A stretch of 64,000 bases of DNA from Streptomyces sp. NBRC 110035. Its GTDB lineage: Bacteria > Actinomycetota > Actinomycetes > Streptomycetales > Streptomycetaceae. The notes below the pieces were generated by a model. The model made no database searches, was not told the DNA's origin, and saw only the letters and a list, made by a program, of their open reading frames with translations. Position numbers and translations under genes: made by a program. This document shows, one piece after another, positions 9,182 through 17,665 of the stretch. The stretch spans positions 41,865 to 105,864 of the forward strand of contig NZ_BBNN01000035.1 of assembly GCF_000829695.1 (NCBI RefSeq). The letters run 5' to 3'. Every line of letters begins with the position of its first letter. Within the stretch, counting starts at the first letter, position 1.

Positions 9182-9442
9182 ATGCCCGAGAGGAACGACG
9201 AAGAGCGGGAGTTCGACATCAAGTGGGCGGACACGGCCGAGTACAAGGAGCCGTCGGCCCGCGCCCGCATGCTCGCCGCGCGCTGGAAGGACAACCCTCC
9301 CGGACCGGTCCCGTTCCGCGATGAACCCGAGCACCGGGCGTCCCGCCGCTCGTCGTCGTCCTGGGTCTCCACCGTCGTGGTCCTCGGCTGCGTCGCCGCA
9401 GTGATCGTTTTCCTCGGCTACGTCAATTTCCGCCCGTACTGA
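9182..9442 (+). CDS. Small single-pass membrane protein
   Basis: 86 aa. A charged, soluble N-terminal part (residues 1-60, rich in Glu/Arg/Asp) is followed by one hydrophobic helix, WVSTVVVLGCVAAVIVFLGY, and a 5-residue tail. The N-terminus is probably cytoplasmic. GAGAGG and GGGG precede the ATG at 9182. Function unknown; no partner is suggested by context. Confidence 0.7.
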   Translation: MPERNDEEREFDIKWADTAEYKEPSARARMLAARWKDNPPGPVPFRDEPEHRASRRSSSSWVSTVVVLGCVAAVIVFLGYVNFRPY

Positions 9443-9451
9443 CCGCGGAGC

Positions 9452-9485
9452 GGCCGGGCGCCCCCGAGGACCGGGGCGCCCGGCC
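9452..9485. terminator. Bidirectional terminator
   Basis: Perfect 13-bp arms GGCCGGGCGCCCC / GGGGCGCCCGGCC between the convergent genes that end at 9442 and 9502. Confidence 0.8.
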
Positions 9486-9501
9486 TCCTCCGAAGGCCGG
9501 T

Positions 9502-9786
9502 TCAGCGGTTGTAGCGCATGAACGCCCGGACCATGTGGCAGGTCGTGTCCGACGGGGGGTGCACACCGATCAGGTGGGCCGCGCCGCGGATCGTCTCGTT
9601 GCGGGCCTGGTCGGGGAGGTATACGCCGGAGTCGAGCAGGGCGATGGCGAGCCTCATCGCCTTGAGGCGGCGGTTGTGCGCCACGTACCACTCCCGCGGG
9701 CGGCCCGGCGGCAGCGGTCGCTTCGCCACGGGCACGCAGGGCGTTTCGAGCGGGACGGCACGCTTCGCCGTGGACTGGGTGGACAT
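9502..9786 (-). CDS. Conserved hypothetical protein
   Basis: About 94 aa, basic at the N-terminus, with a conserved-looking core GRPREWYVAHNRRLKAMRLA and a C-terminal helical part ending HMVRAFMRYNR. The start is uncertain: ATG at 9786 has no ribosome-binding site, whereas ATG at 9816 (ten residues longer) has AGGAGG directly abutting it, which is too close to be ideal. No domain recognised. It is convergent with the gene at 9182. Confidence 0.6.
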   Translation of the reverse strand: MSTQSTAKRAVPLETPCVPVAKRPLPPGRPREWYVAHNRRLKAMRLAIALLDSGVYLPDQARNETIRGAAHLIGVHPPSDTTCHMVRAFMRYNR

Positions 9787-10041
9787 CGGCTTGAGTGCGG
9801 CAGCGGGCACAGGCATCCTCCTGTCGCGGTCAGGGTGCCCACCGGGATCCACGCCGGCCCCGGCAACACCCTCGAACACTGCTCCCAGTTTACCGCCCGG
9901 CACCGACATTCGGGGAACCCGAGGCAGCCATCGAATGCCCAGGTGAGGCGGTGGATCACGATCGTGGAGCATCCGGTCCGGAGGGGGTGCGTGAGGGCGG
10001 TGAGAAATCGAACAGAACCGGGCCGGGCGTACCGTGGGCGG

Positions 10042-10401
10042 ATGGAGGTCCGGATCGGTCCGGCCCGTTCCACGTGCCGCAGCGCCGTCAGCCTGCCGGA
10101 CGCCGAGGGTGCCGAGTGCACCGTCCGCCGTTACCCGGAGGACGTACCGGGCCCGGACGAGATCCGGGAGGTGCTGGAGCGGCCCGGTCGTGAGCCGTGG
10201 GACATCACCCGCACCCGGGAGGCCGCCGCCGAGGAGCTCGGACTCGGGCGGTGCCCGCGGGACGACGGATCGCGCGAGCGCTGGATCGCGGCGCTCTGTG
10301 AGCATCCCCGGCCGATCCGGCGGCCGATCGTCACCGCCGAGGACGGCACGGCGGTCGTGGCCCGTACCGACGAGGCGGTACGGGGCGTCCTGTCCCGCTG
10401 A
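10042..10401 (+). CDS. ArsC/Spx-family protein lacking the catalytic cysteine
   Basis: 119 aa, the usual length of the ArsC (thioredoxin-fold arsenate reductase-like) family, with the PIVTAEDGTAVVARTDEAVR tail typical of the actinobacterial group. The N-terminal loop reads IGPARSTCRSAV. Family members have a cysteine where this protein has Arg9 (the usual form being close to NPACSKCR), and only the second cysteine, Cys12, is kept. The following helix reads ERPGREPWD, with prolines in place of the usual leucines. It is therefore unlikely to be an active arsenate reductase and may be decaying or repurposed. ATG 10042 has TACCGT 6 nt upstream and may be leaderless. Confidence 0.75.
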   Translation: MEVRIGPARSTCRSAVSLPDAEGAECTVRRYPEDVPGPDEIREVLERPGREPWDITRTREAAAEELGLGRCPRDDGSRERWIAALCEHPRPIRRPIVTAEDGTAVVARTDEAVRGVLSR

Positions 10402-10514
10402 GCACCACCCCTTGTGACGCAGGCCGCTTCGGGGAGTCGGCCGGGACGCTGAGCAACTCCGTTCGGGATCTCGTACATAGCGGCGTACGCTCCCCTACCT
10501 CTCAGGAGACGCGC

Positions 10515-11189
10515 ATGTCGCGCAGGAGAACGCTCGGCCCCAGGAAGAAGCTCGCGCTGCTGGTGAGCGCGGTGACGGTGGCGGGCGGCGGCGCCTTCGT
10601 CATGGCGAGCACGTCGAACGCCTCCCAGACGCCCACCACCAAGTCGGCGGCCGATTCGACGGTCTGCCAGGGTCTCGCCACCGCGCTCGGCAACAACCAG
10701 AAGTTCATCGAGGGCCAGCGGGCCAGTCCCGACGCCCAGTCCGAGGCGCGGATCGCCAACCGCGAAGCGGTCATCGCCGAGATCGAGCTCAAGCAGGAAG
10801 CGTCCGGGTGCACGGTGGGGGAGTCGGCTCAGGACTCCCGGCCCGCCCGGCCCGAGCAGCCCGCACAGCCCGCCCCGGACGAGCAGGCCGGCGGGGACGA
10901 CGCCGCGCAGCCCCCGGGCGGTGACGGCGCCGCCGCCTCCGGCGAGCAGGTGTGCAACGGCTCCACGGTCACCCTCTCCGGCGAGGGCGGGGCCCCGGCG
11001 GCGTCCAGCGACCGGTTCCCGGCCGGGACGCGGCTCAAGGTCACCAACCTGGACAACGACAAGTCCACGACCGTCGAGGTCACCGGGGTGTCCGGCAGCT
11101 GCGCCCTGCTCAACGACGCGGCCTTCGAGCAGGTCCGGGAGCCCGGCAGGTTCCTGATCCGCCGGGCGCTCATCGAGAAGGTGGGCTGA
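10515..11189 (+). CDS. Secreted protein with DPBB-like C-terminal domain
   Basis: 224 aa. Residues 1-36 form a Sec signal peptide (RRRTLGPRKK, then a hydrophobic stretch ending near ASTSNAS). Residues 40-98 are a helical module bounded by two cysteines (TVCQG ... EASGC). Residues 100-143 are a Pro/Ala/Asp linker. Residues 145-224 form a beta-rich domain, beginning VCNGSTVTLSGEG and ending FLIRRALIEKVG, that resembles RlpA/barwin-type double-psi beta-barrels with a single predicted disulfide. A cell-wall role is inferred from secretion and fold only. The start at 10515 is 4 nt after CAGGAGA. Confidence 0.7.
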   Translation: MSRRRTLGPRKKLALLVSAVTVAGGGAFVMASTSNASQTPTTKSAADSTVCQGLATALGNNQKFIEGQRASPDAQSEARIANREAVIAEIELKQEASGCTVGESAQDSRPARPEQPAQPAPDEQAGGDDAAQPPGGDGAAASGEQVCNGSTVTLSGEGGAPAASSDRFPAGTRLKVTNLDNDKSTTVEVTGVSGSCALLNDAAFEQVREPGRFLIRRALIEKVG

Positions 11190-11281
11190 GCCCCGGGCCG
11201 GCCCCGGAACCCGGAAGCACCCTGCGGCGCAGACCACGTTCGGGGGGCGGGGCGCGCCTCGGCCCGGTCCGCGCCCGGGGT

Positions 11282-11329
11282 GGGAGCCCTCCCCCGCTCG
11301 ACCGCCGTCGGGAGCCGGGGAGGGCTCCC
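11282..11329. terminator. Terminator upstream of glnII
   Basis: A 13-bp perfect stem GGGAGCCCTCCCC / GGGGAGGGCTCCC with a 22-nt loop in the 395-bp gap between the secreted protein gene and glnII. Confidence 0.7.
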
Positions 11330-11421
11330 TGTCGTGTACGGCCCCGTCGCGTGGTCCCGTCCATGCGAGTCGTGCCCGCCGCGCGGTGCTCACCGTGCGA
11401 TCCGGGGCACGGCGGTCGCCG

Positions 11422-11459
11422 GTAACGCGAGGTTCACATCCGGGCAATGGCCGGGAAAT
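11422..11459 (+). promoter_or_regulatory. GlnR operator upstream of glnII
   Basis: Four boxes with exact 6-bp spacers: GTAAC 11422-11426, TTCAC 11433-11437, GCAAT 11444-11448 and GAAAT 11455-11459. The pattern is that of a GlnR a/b box array, though less consensus-like than the one before glnA. It ends 125 bp before the glnII start. Confidence 0.8.
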
Positions 11460-11584
11460 CGCCTGTTGACAGGCTGCGTGTCATCGCGAGCGGGGCGCCC
11501 CGGCACCCCGCTGCCGGCGTGGCGCAACGCCGCAGCGTGCAGCACCCGCACATGCGCCCCGACCCGCCCCGAAGGAAGTGGACC

Positions 11585-12622
11585 GTGAGCTTCAAGGCTG
11601 AGTACATCTGGATCGACGGCACGGAACCGACGGCCAAGCTGCGTTCCAAGACCAAGATCCTGGCGGACTCCGAGAAGACGACCGCGGTCGCCGGGCTGCC
11701 GGTCTGGGGCTTCGACGGGTCGTCCACCAACCAGGCCGAGGGCCACGCCTCGGACCGCGTGCTGAAGCCGGTCTTCGTCTGCCCCGACCCCCTCCGCGGC
11801 GGTGACGACGTCCTGGTCCTGTGCGAGGTCCTGAACACGGACATGACGCCGCACGAGTCCAACACCCGGGCCGCCCTGGCCGAGGTGGCCGAGCGGTTCG
11901 CCGCGCAGGAGCCGGTCTTCGGCATCGAGCAGGAGTACACCTTCTTCAAGGGCGCCCGCCCGCTCGGCTTCCCCGAGGGCGGCTTCCCGGCCGCGCAGGG
12001 CGGCTACTACTGCGGTGTCGGCTCGGACGAGATCTTCGGCCGTGACGTCGTCGAGGCGCACCTGGAGAACTGCCTGAAGGCGGGCCTGGGCATCTCCGGC
12101 ATCAACGCCGAGGTCATGCCGGGCCAGTGGGAGTTCCAGGTCGGTCCGCTGGCGCCGCTGGAGGTCTCCGACCAGCTGTGGGTGGCCCGCTGGCTGCTCT
12201 ACCGCACCGCCGAGGACTTCGAGGTCTCCGCCACCCTGGACCCCAAGCCGGTCAAGGGCGACTGGAACGGCGCGGGCGCGCACACCAACTTCTCCACCAA
12301 GGCGATGCGCGAGGGCTACGACGCGATCATCACCGCGTGCGAGTCGCTCGGTGAGGGCTCCAAGCCGCTCGACCACGTCAAGAACTACGGCGCCGGCATC
12401 GACGACCGCCTCACCGGCCTGCACGAGACCGCGCCGTGGAACGAGTACTCCTACGGCGTCTCCGACCGCGGCGCCTCGGTGCGCATCCCGTGGCAGGTCG
12501 AGAGGGACGGCAAGGGCTACATCGAGGACCGCCGTCCGAACGCCAACGTCGACCCGTACCTGGTGACGCGTCTGATCGTCGACACGTGCTGCACCGCGCT
12601 GGAGAAGGCCGGCCAGGTCTGA
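11585..12622 (+). CDS. glnII: Type II (eukaryote-like) glutamine synthetase GlnII
   Basis: 345 aa, the short GSII form that works as a smaller oligomer and is not adenylylated. Signatures: YIWIDGTEPTAKLRSKT at the N-terminus, PVWGFDGSSTNQAEG, the ATP-binding DWNGAGAHTNFSTKAMRE, and the ammonium/glutamate-site NEYSYGVSDRGASVRIP. GTG at 11585 has GGAAG upstream and gives the N-terminus expected for the family; an open frame extends further upstream to 11447 but crosses the GlnR boxes. It provides glutamine synthesis in addition to GlnA and is expected to be GlnR-controlled. Confidence 0.96.
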   Translation: MSFKAEYIWIDGTEPTAKLRSKTKILADSEKTTAVAGLPVWGFDGSSTNQAEGHASDRVLKPVFVCPDPLRGGDDVLVLCEVLNTDMTPHESNTRAALAEVAERFAAQEPVFGIEQEYTFFKGARPLGFPEGGFPAAQGGYYCGVGSDEIFGRDVVEAHLENCLKAGLGISGINAEVMPGQWEFQVGPLAPLEVSDQLWVARWLLYRTAEDFEVSATLDPKPVKGDWNGAGAHTNFSTKAMREGYDAIITACESLGEGSKPLDHVKNYGAGIDDRLTGLHETAPWNEYSYGVSDRGASVRIPWQVERDGKGYIEDRRPNANVDPYLVTRLIVDTCCTALEKAGQV

Positions 12623-12650
12623 GCCGTCCCGCAGCCCGGCGCCCGCTGGT

Positions 12651-12689
12651 GAAGCGAGGGGTACCCGTCCGACGGGTACCCCTCGCTTC
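12651..12689. terminator. glnII terminator
   Basis: A perfect 19-bp stem (GAAGCGAGGGGTACCCGTC and its complement) with a 1-nt loop, 28 nt after the glnII stop. Confidence 0.85.
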
Positions 12690-12764
12690 GTCGCCGGTCC
12701 CGGGTCCTCTGCCCTCGGCAGATCCCTGTTCCCCCGCCCCGCCCGCTCCGGCAGAGTCCGGCGT

Positions 12765-13775
12765 ATGAGACTTCTGGTGCTGGGTGGTACGGAGTTCGTG
12801 GGACGGGCCGTCGTCGAGGCGGCGCTGGGGCGGGGCTGGGAGGTGACCGTCTTCCACCGGGGGCGGCACGCGGCCCCGGTGGGCGTGCGGTCGTTGCTGG
12901 GCGACCGCACGGCCGTCGACGGTCTGGCCGCCCTGGACGAGTCGGACGACGCCTGGGACGTCGTCGTCGACACCTGGTCGGCCGCCCCGCGTGCCGTCCG
13001 GGACACGGCGCGGCTGCTGCGGGACCGCGCCGGACGGTACGTGCACGTGTCGAGCCGCTCGGTGTACGCGTGGCCCGCGCCCGCCGGAGCCACCGAGGCG
13101 GCCCCGGTCGTGGCCGACGCCCACGCGGACGCCGGTCGCACCGACTACGCGCGGGACAAGCGGGGCGGCGAACTGGCCGTCGTGGACGCGTTCGGCGCGG
13201 ACCGGTCGGTGCTGGTGCGGGCGGGGCTGATCCTCGGCCCGTACGAGAACGTCGGCCGGCTGCCCTGGTGGCTGGACCGGATGGCGCGCGGCGGCCCGGT
13301 CCTCGCACCGGGGCCGCGTGACCTGCCCCTCCAGTACGTCGACGTCCGCGACCTCGCCGGCTGGATCCTCGGGGCGGCCGAGCAGGGGATCGGCGGCCCG
13401 TACAACCTGACCGGCCCGCAGGGGCACGCGACGACGGGCACGTTGCTGGAGGCCTGCGCGGAGGTGACCGGGGGCGCGGCCGAGCTGCGGTGGACCGAGC
13501 CGGAGGTGATCCTCGAAGCCGGCGTCGAACCGTGGACGCAGCTGCCGGTCTGGGTGCCGCCGGGCAGCGGGATGCACGACGCCCTGCACGCCGGTGACGT
13601 CTCCCGGGCGCTCGCGACGGGGCTGCGCTGCCGTCCCGTCGGCGAGACCGTCGCCGACACCTGGCGCTGGCTGCGGGACCTCGGGGGGAGCGCGCCCCGG
13701 CGCCGGGACCGGACGGTCAAGGGCCTCGACCCGCAGACGGAGGCGAGGGTGCTCGCCGCGGCCGGCAGGGCGTGA
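12765..13775 (+). CDS. NAD(P)-dependent epimerase/dehydratase family protein
   Basis: 336 aa, extended short-chain dehydrogenase. The Rossmann motif LLVLGGTEFVGRAVVEAAL is at residues 3-21, with a downstream FHRGRH that would contact the adenine ribose phosphate. The sequence then fits reductases or epimerases acting on nucleotide sugars or isoflavone-like substrates, but the catalytic YxxxK is not clear-cut (YARDKRGGE at about 127-135 is the best candidate). The substrate is unknown. ATG 12765 has no ribosome-binding site and may be leaderless. Confidence 0.75.
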   Translation: MRLLVLGGTEFVGRAVVEAALGRGWEVTVFHRGRHAAPVGVRSLLGDRTAVDGLAALDESDDAWDVVVDTWSAAPRAVRDTARLLRDRAGRYVHVSSRSVYAWPAPAGATEAAPVVADAHADAGRTDYARDKRGGELAVVDAFGADRSVLVRAGLILGPYENVGRLPWWLDRMARGGPVLAPGPRDLPLQYVDVRDLAGWILGAAEQGIGGPYNLTGPQGHATTGTLLEACAEVTGGAAELRWTEPEVILEAGVEPWTQLPVWVPPGSGMHDALHAGDVSRALATGLRCRPVGETVADTWRWLRDLGGSAPRRRDRTVKGLDPQTEARVLAAAGRA

Positions 13776-13889
13776 CGGGACGGCGCTCGCGGGGCCGGGG
13801 CAAGGGACGACCGGGGTGGAGGCAGCACCACCCCCCGGCCGGGGGCCCGGCCCCGTGACCCGGATGCGGCACTCGGCCAGACTGACCTC

Positions 13890-15188
13890 ATGACCACCCA
13901 CCCCGTGACCACGGACAGCACGAGCGCGGACACCCGGGCCGGAAGCGGGCGCACCAGGCGCACCAAAGGCCTTCTGAAGGGGGCCTTACGGGGGCTGGGG
14001 CTGGCGCTGGTGTCGCTCCCGCTGACGGTGACGGCCTTCACCCTGACCGTGATGTCGCTCGCGCTGATCCCGGCCGGCGTCGGCATCGTCACCACGCCGT
14101 ACGTGCTGAAGTGGGCCCGGACCTACGCGAACTGGCGGCGGGTGCTGGCCGCGGAGTGGGGCGGGGTGCGCATTCCGCCCGCGTACCGGCCGGTGCCGAA
14201 GGACGCCGGCCCGTGGGCGCGCACCTCCGTGCTGCTGCGCGACCCGGCGACCTGGCGGGAACTGCTGTGGCTGCCGGTCGACATGAGCGCGGGGTTCGCC
14301 ACCGCGGTGCTGCCGGCCGCGCTGCTGCTGTACCCGCTGGAGGGGCTCGCGCTCGCGGCCGGGCTGTGGCGGGTGATGCCGGACCCGTACTGGTACGGCT
14401 TCGTCCCCGTCGGCGACCAGGCGTCCGCGCTCGGCGCCGGGGCGCTGGCCCTCGGGCTGGCCCTCGTCGCCCACGTCCTCGCCCCGTCGGTGCTGAACGC
14501 CCACTACCGGCTCACCCGCGCCGTCCTCTCCCCCGGGCAGGGGGATCTGGAGGAGCGCGTACGGGTGCTGACCGAGACGCGACGCGACGCGGTGGACACC
14601 TCCGCGGCCGAACTGCGGCGCATCGAGCGGGATCTGCACGACGGGGCACAGGCCCGGCTGGTCGCGATGGGCATGGATCTGGGGACCATCGAGGTACTGC
14701 TCGACAAAGACCCCGGAAAAGCACGGGAGTTGATCGCGCAGGCCCGCAAGTCGTCGGCGGAGGCGCTGTCGGAGCTGCGCGAGCTGGTGCGCGGCATCCA
14801 TCCACCGGTGCTGGCCGAGCGCGGTCTGGGCGACGCGGTGCGGGCGCTGGCGCTGCGGCTCCCGGTGGCGACCGAGGTGAGCGTGGACCTGCCGGGGCGG
14901 GCCGGGGCGCCGGTGGAGTCGGCCGCGTACTTCGCCGTCGGCGAGGTGCTCACCAACGCGGTGAAGTACGCGGAGGCCGACCGGATCTGGGTGGACCTGC
15001 ACCATGCGGACGGGCATCTGCGGGCGAGCGTCACCGACAACGGCAGGGGCGGCGCGGTGATCGGAGCCGGCTCTGGGCTGACCGGGGTGGAGCGGCGGCT
15101 GGGTACATTCGACGGCGTCCTGGCCGTCAGCAGCCCCACGGGCGGCCCCACCATGGTCACCGTGGAGATCCCTTGCGAGTTGTCCTAG
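13890..15188 (+). CDS. NarL-type sensor histidine kinase
   Basis: 432 aa. Residues about 40-75 and 130-200 are membrane helices of a putative sensor domain. The dimerisation/phosphoacceptor region (HisKA_3) has ERDLHDGAQARLVAMG with the phosphorylatable His250. The HATPase domain shows GEVLTNAVKYA (N box), VTDNGRGGA and GSGLTGVERRL (G boxes). The stop codon overlaps the start of the response regulator gene by 16 nt, so the two are translationally coupled and form one signalling pair. The signal is unknown; a cell-envelope cue is usual for this architecture. Confidence 0.9.
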   Translation: MTTHPVTTDSTSADTRAGSGRTRRTKGLLKGALRGLGLALVSLPLTVTAFTLTVMSLALIPAGVGIVTTPYVLKWARTYANWRRVLAAEWGGVRIPPAYRPVPKDAGPWARTSVLLRDPATWRELLWLPVDMSAGFATAVLPAALLLYPLEGLALAAGLWRVMPDPYWYGFVPVGDQASALGAGALALGLALVAHVLAPSVLNAHYRLTRAVLSPGQGDLEERVRVLTETRRDAVDTSAAELRRIERDLHDGAQARLVAMGMDLGTIEVLLDKDPGKARELIAQARKSSAEALSELRELVRGIHPPVLAERGLGDAVRALALRLPVATEVSVDLPGRAGAPVESAAYFAVGEVLTNAVKYAEADRIWVDLHHADGHLRASVTDNGRGGAVIGAGSGLTGVERRLGTFDGVLAVSSPTGGPTMVTVEIPCELS

Positions 15189-15826
15189 CCGAAGACCTGT
15201 TCCTGCTGCGCGACGGGCTGGTCCGGCTCCTCGAGGCCCATGACTTCGAGATCGCCGCAGCCGTGGAGTCCGGGCCCGAACTGGCCCGCGCACTCGCCGA
15301 GTCGGAACCGGACGTCGCCGTGGTCGACGTGCGCCTGCCGCCGACCCACACCGACGAGGGCCTGCAGTGCGCGCTCGAGGCACGGCGGCGGCGTCCCGGG
15401 CTGCCGGTGCTGGTGCTGTCGCAGCACGTCGAGCAGTTGTACGCGCGGGAGTTGCTGGCCGACGGCAGCGGTGCGGTGGGCTACCTGCTCAAGGACCGGG
15501 TGTTCGACGCGGAGCAGTTCGTGGACGCCGTACGGCGGGTGGCGGACGGCGGTACGGCCATGGATCCGCAGGTGATCCAGCAGCTGCTGGCGCGGAAGCC
15601 GGACGACGACCGGCCACTGGCACGGCTGACGCCCCGGGAGCGGGAAGTGCTGGAGCAGATGGCGCAGGGCCGGTCCAACGCGGCGATCGCCGGCAAGCTG
15701 GTGGTGACGGAACGGGCCGTCGCCAAGCACACCGCCAACATCTTCGCCAAACTGGGCCTGGAGGTCTCGGAGGACGACAACCGGCGCGTGCTGGCGGTTC
15801 TCGCCCATCTCGACCGTGGCCGGTAG
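15173..15826 (+). CDS. NarL/LuxR-type response regulator
   Basis: 217 aa. The receiver domain has the acidic pocket AED (residues 7-9), the phospho-acceptor Asp52 in VVDVRLP and Lys in YLLKDRV. The C-terminal LuxR helix-turn-helix is LTPREREVLEQMAQGRSNAA followed by VTERAVAKHTANIFAKLGL. The only in-frame start near the receiver is TTG at 15173, inside the end of the kinase gene. It is the cognate partner of the kinase at 13890. A small hairpin, GTTGCGG / CCGCAAC, at 15861-15879 follows the gene. Confidence 0.9.
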   Translation: MRVVLAEDLFLLRDGLVRLLEAHDFEIAAAVESGPELARALAESEPDVAVVDVRLPPTHTDEGLQCALEARRRRPGLPVLVLSQHVEQLYARELLADGSGAVGYLLKDRVFDAEQFVDAVRRVADGGTAMDPQVIQQLLARKPDDDRPLARLTPREREVLEQMAQGRSNAAIAGKLVVTERAVAKHTANIFAKLGLEVSEDDNRRVLAVLAHLDRGR

Positions 15827-15860
15827 AACCGGGCCCGCCGCACCGACGGCCCCCTCACCC

Positions 15861-15879
15861 GTTGCGGTTGATCCGCAAC
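15861..15879. other. Short inverted repeat downstream of the two-component genes
   Basis: 7-bp arms GTTGCGG / CCGCAAC with a 5-nt loop, in the 225-bp gap before the secreted DUF1996 gene. It could be a weak terminator or an operator; nothing more is visible in the gap. Confidence 0.35.
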
Positions 15880-16051
15880 TCCTGGTAGTACGAAGGCTGT
15901 TGAAACCAGCGTGCCGTACGAACTTCTCATCAATTCCCGGGACGGCTGAACACCCGTGGGGCCCTCCCCGTACTCAAGGGAGCCGCTTCACTCCTGTCGG
16001 GCGCCTCGATGCCCCGCAAGGGATGCCCCGCAAGGAAGTCAGAGGAGTTCC

Positions 16052-17572
16052 ATGGGACGCAACACAAGAAAACGCCGTATGCCGTTGGCCACCAAGGCCG
16101 TGGCCGCATCGGCGGCCCTAGCGCTCGGTGGGGGCGGGCTGATCTGGGCGAACTTCTACGCCTCGGCTCACGAGTCCGACTCGCAGAACAACCGGACGAA
16201 GTCGAACGCGGCCCGGCAGATCGCCACGATCGACTGCCCGGACGTCGGCCAGCAGCTCTCCGACGTACCGGACCGGGCCCGTGGTGAGGTCGACGGTGAA
16301 CTGGCCTCGATGGACCAGCAGATCACCGACGCCTACCAGCGCCTGGTCACCACGCGCCAGGCACAGGCCGGGGACTCGCAGTACGTCCAGAACGCCATTC
16401 TGGGTCCGCTCAAGGACCGCCGTAAGGCGCTCATCGACCGGATCAAGCTGGAGATCAACCGCGCGGGCGGCCAGGCACCCGGAAACCTGGACGAACTCGC
16501 CTCCTGCTCCGGCCGCCCCGCCGACCAGCCCCTGCCGAACGACGGCCAGGACGGCGGAGGCCAGGACGACGGAGGTCAGGACGACGGCCAGGACGGCGGT
16601 CAGGACCAGGGCAACGGGCAGACGCCGAACGACAACGGCAACGGCGCCGCGGGCCCGTTCGCCGACGACTTCGTCGACATCAACGACGTCCAGCCGAACT
16701 CGCGCGACCTGCCGAACGGTCTGGCCGCGAACGGGGACACCGGATCCACCGGATCCTTCACCACGGCGTGCGGTGTCAACGAGAACGACCTGTTCAACAG
16801 CGACAACATCATCGTGGCCCCCGGTGTCGACAACGGCGCCCACCACACGCACGACTACGTCGGCAACCAGGGCAACACCGCGTTCGCCAGCGACGACGAC
16901 CTGGCCAACGCCGACACCACCTGCCAGAACCAGGGCGACAAGTCCACGTACTACTGGCCGGTGCTGCGCCTGCAGGACGGCACCCAGGAGTTCGACGCGG
17001 GCGACTTGGGCGGCGGTGCCGAGGGCAACGTCGGCAAGATCCTGAAGGCCAGCCAGGCGGAGATCAAGTTCGTCGGCAACAAGCAGGGCGACGTCGTCGC
17101 GATGCCGAAGTTCATCCGGATCATCACCGGTGACGCCAAGGCCTTCACCAACGGCGTCGCGAACGCCAACACGTCGTTCAGCTGCACCGGATTCGAGGAC
17201 CGGCAGGTCACGGACAAGTACGTGCTGTGCCCCGAGGGCAGCCAGGTGGTGCGCACGTCCAACTTCCAGAGCTGCTGGGACGGGCAGAACATCGACAGCG
17301 CCAACCACCGTGACCACGTGGCGTTCGTCCAGCAGGACGGCAGCTGCCCGAACGGCTTCCAGGCCATCCCGCAGCTCCAGGTCCGCCTGGTGTACGACGT
17401 GCCCGCCCCGACCGTCGAGAACGGTCAGGTGCAGAACCCGTACGCCGTGGACGGCTTCCCGGAGCAGCTGCACAAGCCGATCACCGACCACAACGACTTC
17501 ATCAACGTCATGGACGAGAGGCTGATGAACAAGGTGGTCAAGTGCATCAACCGGGGCAAGAACTGCACGTAG
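16052..17572 (+). CDS. Secreted DUF1996 domain protein
   Basis: 506 aa. The N-terminus (RNTRKRRMPLATKAVAASAA, then a hydrophobic run) is a Sec signal peptide. Residues 45-160 are a helical module with paired cysteines (TIDCPDVGQQL ... ELASC). Residues about 163-196 are a repetitive Asp/Gly/Gln linker built on DGGQDD units. Residues about 225-490 are the DUF1996 domain, with HHTHDYVGNQ, FQSCWDGQNID and HRDHVAF histidine/cysteine-rich segments. DUF1996 is common in fungi and actinomycetes and its activity is not established. ATG 16052 has GAGGAG 6 nt upstream. Confidence 0.85.
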   Translation: MGRNTRKRRMPLATKAVAASAALALGGGGLIWANFYASAHESDSQNNRTKSNAARQIATIDCPDVGQQLSDVPDRARGEVDGELASMDQQITDAYQRLVTTRQAQAGDSQYVQNAILGPLKDRRKALIDRIKLEINRAGGQAPGNLDELASCSGRPADQPLPNDGQDGGGQDDGGQDDGQDGGQDQGNGQTPNDNGNGAAGPFADDFVDINDVQPNSRDLPNGLAANGDTGSTGSFTTACGVNENDLFNSDNIIVAPGVDNGAHHTHDYVGNQGNTAFASDDDLANADTTCQNQGDKSTYYWPVLRLQDGTQEFDAGDLGGGAEGNVGKILKASQAEIKFVGNKQGDVVAMPKFIRIITGDAKAFTNGVANANTSFSCTGFEDRQVTDKYVLCPEGSQVVRTSNFQSCWDGQNIDSANHRDHVAFVQQDGSCPNGFQAIPQLQVRLVYDVPAPTVENGQVQNPYAVDGFPEQLHKPITDHNDFINVMDERLMNKVVKCINRGKNCT

Positions 17573-17596
17573 TCCCCTCGGTCGCCCACTGAAGGA

Positions 17597-17633
17597 GGAG
17601 GGCCGGTGGCGGGATTCCCGCCACCGGCCCTCC
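17597..17633. terminator. Bidirectional terminator
   Basis: A 17-bp perfect stem GGAGGGCCGGTGGCGGG with its complement and a 3-nt loop, between convergent genes. Confidence 0.85.
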
Positions 17634-17665
17634 TTCCGTGTGCCCGGTGCACCCGGTGTGTCCGG

